Shown in pieces: positions 14,286-18,525 of a DNA stretch of 18,525 nt (the first letter of the stretch is position 1; each line of letters opens with the position of its first letter). Source of the stretch: Alphaproteobacteria bacterium. Lineage in GTDB: Bacteria > Pseudomonadota > Alphaproteobacteria > GCA-2731375. The notes under the pieces are model-generated. The model was not told the origin of the DNA. It searched no databases and was given only the letters and a program-made list of their open reading frames with translations. The translations under genes and the position numbers were made by a program. The stretch covers positions 1 to 18,525 of the forward strand of contig JANQKO010000274.1 in the NCBI GenBank assembly GCA_028281075.1, written 5' to 3'.

Positions 14286-14753
14286 TTAAGGCGCGCGTCC
14301 ACGCTTGCGCATTCTCTTCCGCCGCTTCTGAGCCTTGGCAAAATCGATTGAGACCTTCAACAGCTCGCCCGTCTCCTTGATGTTCCATGGTGGCCGGTAA
14401 CACTCTCTCGGCTTCATTTGCTCGATCCCTGCCTCGATCCTGCGCCACCATTGCAGAATGTGCGCCGCCTGCAGATAGCCCCTGGCCTGGCCCCATTTCG
14501 GCGGCAGGTGAATGAGCTTCAAGCCGGTGTCGAAAACCGCGTTTACCTGCGGCTCCAGGGTGAAGAAATCACGATCGGCCGACAGAATTGCATCACCGCC
14601 GTCATCCGCGAATTTCGTAATCCAATGAACGTCGTCGTCCCCCACGTCGCCGACGTCATGAATGGAACTGATTTCCCACGCCGGATCGAGAGCAATGTCG
14701 CGGATCGCCACCACGATCGCCTTGGCAATGTGTTCGTCCGCACGAACCCTCAA
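14286..14753 (-). CDS. PIN-like domain toxin nuclease, VapC45/DUF5615-like
   Basis: The 155-aa protein starts with VRADEHI, then VGDVGDDDVHWI and ILSADRDFF. These acidic residues (Asp 6/Glu 7, Asp 39-41, Asp 60/62) are the divalent-metal cluster expected of a PIN-like ribonuclease, and the wording ADE...DDD...SADxDF matches the DUF5615/VapC45-type group. The C-terminus (about 139-155) is a strongly basic tail rich in Lys/Arg that may contact RNA. There is no suitable ATG. A TTG at 14753 overlaps the antitoxin stop codon (TTGA), a coupling arrangement that would also limit toxin synthesis. The upstream sequence in this frame lies inside the antitoxin gene and looks non-coding. The target RNA is unknown. 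Confidence 0.78.
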   Translation of the reverse strand: MRVRADEHIAKAIVVAIRDIALDPAWEISSIHDVGDVGDDDVHWITKFADDGGDAILSADRDFFTLEPQVNAVFDTGLKLIHLPPKWGQARGYLQAAHILQWWRRIEAGIEQMKPRECYRPPWNIKETGELLKVSIDFAKAQKRRKRMRKRGRAP

Positions 14754-15436
14754 GCCGCGACCAGCTCGTATTCGATTGCGGTTGCGACCGCGTCGGTCGG
14801 CAGGCCGAACCACGTCGCGACCCGTTCTTTGTTCCCCTCGGCCTTCCATTGCCGAAACAAGACCGCTGTCGGAACTCTGGTCCCTTCGATGACGGGACGC
14901 CCGAACGCTATACGCGGGTCGATGACGACGGTTGGAAACGCCTGCTTCGGATGCCAGAGCCTTGCCAGATAGGTGCTCGGGTCAAAGACCACACCTTTTT
15001 CGATCGTTTGCACGATGGTGTCCCACATCTCGTGCTGGCCCGTCGCCATATCCCATGTCGTGGAGTCATCGTTCTCCTGCGCGGCACGCGCAAATATCTT
15101 GCGGCGATCCGTGACATACTTCGCGCCGGAGAGAGCGAGCGGATGGCTGACGCGCCAGTCTCGACGTGCCTGTTCCGCAGCCTTTCTCAATGTCGGCATC
15201 GGCACTTTCTGGGAACGGAATATGGCGATGAAACGCAACTCAATCAGATCCAGGAAGCTGACGGTACGTGTCCCGCCAAAGTCCCGCTTCACGACTGGTC
15301 CCGCGCCACTGCCGGGATAACCATTGAGCCATCCCCTCACGAGGGGCTGCCCAACCCCCACCAAGCGGGCAGCTTCCGAAATGCTGAAAAAGCCAGCCAA
15401 CAAAGGGTCGGTCGTCCGTTCTTGCCGCGCATTCAT
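14750..15436 (-). CDS. Antitoxin with MerR-like HTH and C-terminal DUF433 domain, VapB45-like
   Basis: The 228-aa protein has an N-terminal helix-turn-helix resembling MerR/excisionase types (FSISEAARLVGVGQPLVRGWL, about 16-36). A DUF433 domain forms the last 55-60 residues: VVIDPRIAFGRPVIEGTRVPTAV, here about 173-195, with a YE-containing end. DUF433 proteins are antitoxins paired with PIN-like toxins. This size and order fit the VapB45 type (Mycobacterium tuberculosis Rv2018/Rv2019 is the example I know). The ATG at 15436 has AGGTGA five bases upstream; a GTG three codons earlier is a weaker alternative. It is the first gene of the pair and probably represses its own promoter. Confidence 0.82.
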   Translation of the reverse strand: MNARQERTTDPLLAGFFSISEAARLVGVGQPLVRGWLNGYPGSGAGPVVKRDFGGTRTVSFLDLIELRFIAIFRSQKVPMPTLRKAAEQARRDWRVSHPLALSGAKYVTDRRKIFARAAQENDDSTTWDMATGQHEMWDTIVQTIEKGVVFDPSTYLARLWHPKQAFPTVVIDPRIAFGRPVIEGTRVPTAVLFRQWKAEGNKERVATWFGLPTDAVATAIEYELVAA

Positions 15437-15477
15437 GGTGATCACCTGTTAATCGACCGCTTCTCGCCAGCAACGGC

Positions 15478-15527
15478 AACCAATGGTTCCGCGCCAGTTT
15501 GTACCATTTTTGTTCCGACTACATCAA
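15478..15527 (-). promoter_or_regulatory. Candidate promoter and operator of the toxin-antitoxin operon
   Basis: On the minus strand TTGATG (15527-15522) and TACAAA (15503-15498) are 18 bases apart, giving a predicted start near 15491. An 11-bp palindrome, AACCA-A-TGGTT (15478-15488), lies just downstream. A further ACCATT (15503-15508) inversely repeats AATGGT (15482-15487). Such half-sites around the start suit autorepression by the HTH antitoxin. The assignment is from pattern only. Confidence 0.45.
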
Positions 15528-15552
15528 GTGTGTCGTCGTACAGTTTTTCGCG

Positions 15553-16410
15553 TCAGCCGAACTCGGGGCCGGCGATGGCGAAGATGCGGGCCGGGTCGTC
15601 GAGTGGCTCACCGCGGCCGAGCAGCATGCGGGTGTAGCCCCGCTCGCGCGTGAAGCCCGAGGTCTCCAACCGCCCGCGTAGGTCGCCGTGGTGGTCGGCG
15701 AGATCGATCATCATGGGTTGGCCGGCCTCGGCCAGGACATGATCGAGCAACGACACGGCGCCGGCCTCGTCCGTGGCCATCAACGGACCAATGTAGCGGG
15801 CGACGCGGCCGTCGCGGGTCAGCACATAACCGGTAACGCCCCCGTCGCGCAGGGCGATGAAGGCGCGGCCGTCGGCGCGCTCCAGGAATGCCGCCAGCAG
15901 ATGCCGCCGGTCGGCACCGAAGGCGGCGCGGTCCAGCGCCGCGACGGCGTCGAGGTCGGCCGCCGTCATCGGCCGGACATCCCCACCGGTCGCGGCCATG
16001 CCTCGCGGCCGCTCGGCCCGCCAGCGGCCGAGGCTGTAGACGTCCTCGAAGCCGAGCGGCCGGTAGACCGCGCGGCCCGCCTCGGTGGCGTCGAGGCCGG
16101 CGATCAGACCAGCGTCCCCGGCCCGGGCCATGCAGCGCCGCAGCAGGTCGGTCGCCAGGCCCCGCCGCCGCCAGTCTGCCGTCACCAGGACCATGGCAAT
16201 CCAGGCGAAGCGGCCGCCGAACGGCAGCGTCAACGCCGACGCCACCAGGCGGCCGTCCGACGCCTCGACGCCGATACCCTGGCCGAAACCCAGCATCAGC
16301 CGCCAGTCGTCGGCGGTCTGGTTCCAGCCGGCCTCGGTCGATAGCGCGACCGCGCCGGCCAGGTCGGATTCGGTCAGCGGCCGGAACGCCGGCGCATCAG
16401 TAGGTGCCAT
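15553..16410 (-). CDS. GNAT family N-acetyltransferase with two GNAT modules
   Basis: The 285-aa protein contains a complete N-terminal GNAT domain: FRPLTESDLAGAVALSTEAGW at the start, then the acetyl-CoA pyrophosphate loop VTADWRRRGLATDLLRR (about 88-104). A second module follows from about residue 143 (VRPMTAADLDAVAALDRAAFGADR, then FIALRDGGVTGYVLTRDG and RYIGPLMATD), which resembles the Acetyltransf_18 domain often found at the C-terminus of such proteins. The second module lacks an obvious R/QxxGxG/A loop, so catalysis is probably confined to the first. The ATG at 16410 overlaps the end of the upstream gene by 14 bp, and the ribosome binding site is weak. The acceptor is unknown. Confidence 0.85.
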   Translation of the reverse strand: MAPTDAPAFRPLTESDLAGAVALSTEAGWNQTADDWRLMLGFGQGIGVEASDGRLVASALTLPFGGRFAWIAMVLVTADWRRRGLATDLLRRCMARAGDAGLIAGLDATEAGRAVYRPLGFEDVYSLGRWRAERPRGMAATGGDVRPMTAADLDAVAALDRAAFGADRRHLLAAFLERADGRAFIALRDGGVTGYVLTRDGRVARYIGPLMATDEAGAVSLLDHVLAEAGQPMMIDLADHHGDLRGRLETSGFTRERGYTRMLLGRGEPLDDPARIFAIAGPEFG

Positions 16411-17443
16411 CGCGAACGTCGTAGTGCGTCGGCTTGCCCAGGCTCTCACGGTCGTTCGCGACCCAGTCGGCGACCCAATCGATCATTCGCGCCAGCGGCA
16501 CGGCGGGATATCCGAACAGGCTGACGGCAAGCTCGGTATTGACCAGCCAGACCGCGTCCGCCTCGGCGCCGGTGAAGACCGGCGCGCGGCCGAAGCGGGC
16601 GCCGAATTCCTGGGCCAGCGTGCGCACCGCCGCCACCTCCGGGCCGCTGACGTTCAGGGGCTCGGGCGGCGTCGTGCAGTGCCGGAGCGCGCGCAGCGCC
16701 TGGCTGTTGGCGTCGCCCTGCCAGATCACGTTCACGTGCCCCATGGTCAGGTCGATGGCCTCGCCGGCGAAGACCTTGCCGGCGATGTCGTGCAGCACGC
16801 CATAGCGCAGGTCGATGGCATAGTTCAGCCGGATGATCCGCCCGGGCGTGCCATGCATCTGCGAGAAATACTGGAACATCCGCTCGCGGCCGACGCAGGA
16901 ATTGGCGTATTCGCCGGGCGGCGCGGTCGGCGGCGTCGCCTCGGTGGCACCGCCCCGCAGCACCGGCACGAACGGATAGACGCAGCCCGTCGAGAAGGCG
17001 ACGATGCGCGATGCCGTGAAGGTCTCGGCGACGATCCCCGGCACGGCCACGTTCATCGCCCAGGTCAGCGGCTCGTTACCGGTCGAGCCGAACTTGCGGC
17101 CGGCCATGAACACGACGTTCGCCGCCTTCGGCAGGTCGGCGACGGCGGCGCGGTCCAGCAGGTCGCAGCGGATCGTCTCGACGCCGTGGCTTTCGAGCCG
17201 GTCGCGCAGGCCCGCCTCGCTGAACCGGGCGACGCCGATCACCCGCCGGTCGGGCGACGCGCGCTTGGCGAGCCGCGCCAGCGTCGGCCCCATCTTGCCG
17301 CCGGCGCCCAGCACCATGATATCGCCGTCGACCGCCGAAAGATCGTCGATCAGCGCCGGGCTCGGCCGGGTCATGAACTCTTCCAGCGTCTCGACGTCGT
17401 CGAACCGGTCGGGCAGATCTGAAGGCGCCATACGCGTGCTCAT
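16397..17443 (-). CDS. NAD-dependent epimerase/dehydratase-like protein (extended SDR) lacking the usual catalytic lysine
   Basis: The 348-aa protein has a Rossmann fold of the extended short-chain dehydrogenase type, with nucleotide loop LGAGGKMG (about 45-52) after a 40-residue N-terminal extension, CDLLDR (about 93-98), and FSTGCVYPF (about 150-158), which supplies the Ser/Thr. The catalytic Tyr is in GEYANSCVGRERM (Tyr about 179), but the position four residues later, normally Lys, is Cys (183), with Arg at 186. It follows the lactonase gene with a 4-bp ATGA overlap. A second ATG five codons downstream is possible. It may epimerise or dehydrate a sugar or sugar-acid derivative, or have lost SDR catalysis. 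Confidence 0.8.
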   Translation of the reverse strand: MSTRMAPSDLPDRFDDVETLEEFMTRPSPALIDDLSAVDGDIMVLGAGGKMGPTLARLAKRASPDRRVIGVARFSEAGLRDRLESHGVETIRCDLLDRAAVADLPKAANVVFMAGRKFGSTGNEPLTWAMNVAVPGIVAETFTASRIVAFSTGCVYPFVPVLRGGATEATPPTAPPGEYANSCVGRERMFQYFSQMHGTPGRIIRLNYAIDLRYGVLHDIAGKVFAGEAIDLTMGHVNVIWQGDANSQALRALRHCTTPPEPLNVSGPEVAAVRTLAQEFGARFGRAPVFTGAEADAVWLVNTELAVSLFGYPAVPLARMIDWVADWVANDRESLGKPTHYDVRDGTY

Positions 17444-18363
17444 TTGTTCAGGTGATGCAGGGCCAGGCCGGGCCGGGGCCAGGGCAGGCTGACCAGGCGC
17501 CCGCTGCCGGACAGCGTGACATAGGCCGTCGCCAGGTCCGGCCCGCCGAAACAGATATTGGTCGTGTAGGCATCCGGCAAGGCCATATGCTCGACCGCGC
17601 CGCCGTCGGGCGCCACGACGGTGATGCCGCCGTTCCAGATCGTCGCGACGCAGACATTGCCGGCCGCGTCCACCGCCATCGAGTCGAAGAGCTGATAGCC
17701 CGGCAGCCCGCAGACCAGTTCCGCCCCGTTCGGCGCCGGCCAGGGGCGCCGCGCGATCTCGCCGGGACCGGCGATGTCGAAGGCCCAGAGCCGGCCGGTG
17801 ACGGTCTCGGCCACGTAGAGCCGGGAATCGTCGGGCGACAGCGCGATGCCGTTCGGCGTCACCATGGGATAGATCACCTGCTTGATCAGGCTGCCGTCGG
17901 CGCGGCCGTAATAGATCCCGCCCAGGTCCTGGTCCCGGTCGCGGCGCTTGCCGATGTCGGTGAACCAGAAACCGCCGTCACGGTCGAAGACGATGTCGTT
18001 CGGACCGCTCAGCCGGCCTTCCTCGGTGCCGGTGTAGAGCACCGTCACCGCGCCGGTGTCCAGATCGACCCGCTCGATGCGGCCGCCGTCATAGTCGTCG
18101 GCCTGCCGCACGGGGTGCAGCATGCCGTGCCGCTCGCGCCACTCGAAGCCGCCGTTGTTGCAGATATAACAGGCCCCGTCCGGGCCGATGGCGGCGCCGT
18201 TCGGGCCGCCGCCGGTCTCGGCGACCACCGTGACGGCGCCGTCCGGCGTTACCCGGCTGAGCGTGCCGCGCGCGATCTCGACCAGCAGGACCGACCCGTC
18301 CGCCATGGCGATCGGTCCTTCGGGAAACCGCAAACCGCCAGCGATGTCCTGGAATTCCGTCAA
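17440..18363 (-). CDS. SMP-30/gluconolactonase-like family lactonase
   Basis: The 307-aa protein is a six-bladed beta-propeller of the SMP-30/gluconolactonase/LRE-like type. The metal ligands expected for the family are present: Glu 15 in LRFPEGP, Asn 122 in SGPNDIVF, Asn 171 in TPNGIAL and Asp 227 in LFDSMAVD. Such enzymes hydrolyse sugar lactones to the aldonic acids, normally after a sugar dehydrogenase. No ATG fits; the TTG at 18363 is chosen because GGAG lies eight bases upstream and the FPEGP motif is at the normal distance. It is the first gene of a three-gene overlapping operon and would be a natural partner for the Gfo/Idh dehydrogenases of the nearby locus. Confidence 0.88.
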   Translation of the reverse strand: MTEFQDIAGGLRFPEGPIAMADGSVLLVEIARGTLSRVTPDGAVTVVAETGGGPNGAAIGPDGACYICNNGGFEWRERHGMLHPVRQADDYDGGRIERVDLDTGAVTVLYTGTEEGRLSGPNDIVFDRDGGFWFTDIGKRRDRDQDLGGIYYGRADGSLIKQVIYPMVTPNGIALSPDDSRLYVAETVTGRLWAFDIAGPGEIARRPWPAPNGAELVCGLPGYQLFDSMAVDAAGNVCVATIWNGGITVVAPDGGAVEHMALPDAYTTNICFGGPDLATAYVTLSGSGRLVSLPWPRPGLALHHLNK

Positions 18364-18385
18364 TCGATGCGCTCCCGCCCCCCGG

Positions 18386-18445
18386 CCCCGCCGGCCGGCG
18401 GGGGAGAGACTAGCACATCCTCAAGACGATCCACCGCCGCGGTGG
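18386..18445. repeat. Two perfect palindromes in the leader of the lactonase operon
   Basis: An 18-bp self-complementary GC-only sequence spans 18386-18403, about ten bases upstream of the ribosome binding site. CCACCG-CCG-CGGTGG spans 18431-18445. Either could be an RNA hairpin in the leader or an operator. Chance is more likely than usual in such GC-rich sequence. Confidence 0.35.
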
Positions 18446-18464
18446 CGCGCTCGGGTCTGTTCCA

Positions 18465-18492
18465 AGAATAGCCTAGCCGGCCCGCGCCCCAA
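18465..18492 (-). promoter_or_regulatory. Weak candidate promoter for the lactonase operon
   Basis: On the minus strand TTGGGG (18492-18487) and TATTCT (18470-18465) are 16 bases apart. The -10 agrees well with consensus and the -35 only in its first three bases. It would give a leader of about 95 bases containing both palindromes. No gene is visible in 18364-18525. Confidence 0.3.
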
Positions 18493-18525
18493 CCCAGCCG
18501 CCCAACGACAGTATCCTATGAGTGG

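Noticed and set aside
18517..18525. ATG near the right edge as the start of a plus-strand gene
   Set aside because: Only three codons would be visible and there is no ribosome binding site, so it cannot be supported.
1..18525. CRISPR array, tRNA or rRNA genes, insertion sequence
   Set aside because: No regularly spaced direct repeats, no tRNA-like cloverleaf in the few gaps, and no transposase or terminal inverted repeats around an open frame were seen by eye.

Overview
The window is GC-rich (one 60-base line I counted was 41/60 G+C), densely packed, and carries many 1-4 bp start/stop overlaps and few intergenic gaps. Tripartite tricarboxylate transporter (TTT) genes, a taurine/nitrate-type ABC transporter, TetR control and DUF433/PIN-like toxin-antitoxin genes together fit a free-living alphaproteobacterium or similar GC-rich proteobacterium. 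I cannot name the species. No rRNA, tRNA, CRISPR array, transposase or phage gene was found.

Region A (1-12976, all minus strand) is a large catabolic and transport locus. Read in the direction of transcription it holds: a TetR-family regulator; a DapA-like class I aldolase/lyase; a phytanoyl-CoA dioxygenase-type Fe(II)/2-oxoglutarate oxygenase; an ABC permease and ATPase; a Gfo/Idh/MocA dehydrogenase; and a DUF993 lyase. After a new promoter/operator region come tctC, an internal terminator, tctB, tctA, a second Gfo/Idh/MocA dehydrogenase, a sugar-phosphate isomerase/epimerase-type TIM barrel, an enolase-superfamily dehydratase, and the first codons of a further gene. The ABC substrate-binding protein is transcribed divergently from tetR (13087-14082, plus strand). 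My inference is that the locus imports one or two related small polar (probably acidic or polyhydroxylated) compounds and breaks them down by oxidation, isomerisation, dehydration and retro-aldol cleavage. The substrate cannot be read from the sequence.

Two palindromes link the locus. One lies at the predicted start of the substrate-binding-protein transcript, between tetR and that gene. The other lies 115 bp-region upstream of tctC. They share a 14-base core with 13 identities, which suggests that the local TetR protein controls both transport systems.

Region B (14083-15552) begins with a 33-bp-arm perfect-to-wobble hairpin and a conventional terminator after the substrate-binding-protein gene. 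It continues with a two-gene toxin-antitoxin module of the VapBC45-like type: an HTH+DUF433 antitoxin, then a PIN-like nuclease whose TTG start overlaps the antitoxin stop codon. Its base composition is visibly lower in G+C than the neighbours, so it may have been acquired.

Region C (15553-18525, minus strand) is a three-gene overlapping operon: SMP-30/gluconolactonase-like lactonase, NAD-dependent epimerase/dehydratase-like protein lacking the usual catalytic lysine, and a tandem GNAT acetyltransferase. The first two could belong to the same sugar or sugar-acid catabolism as region A.
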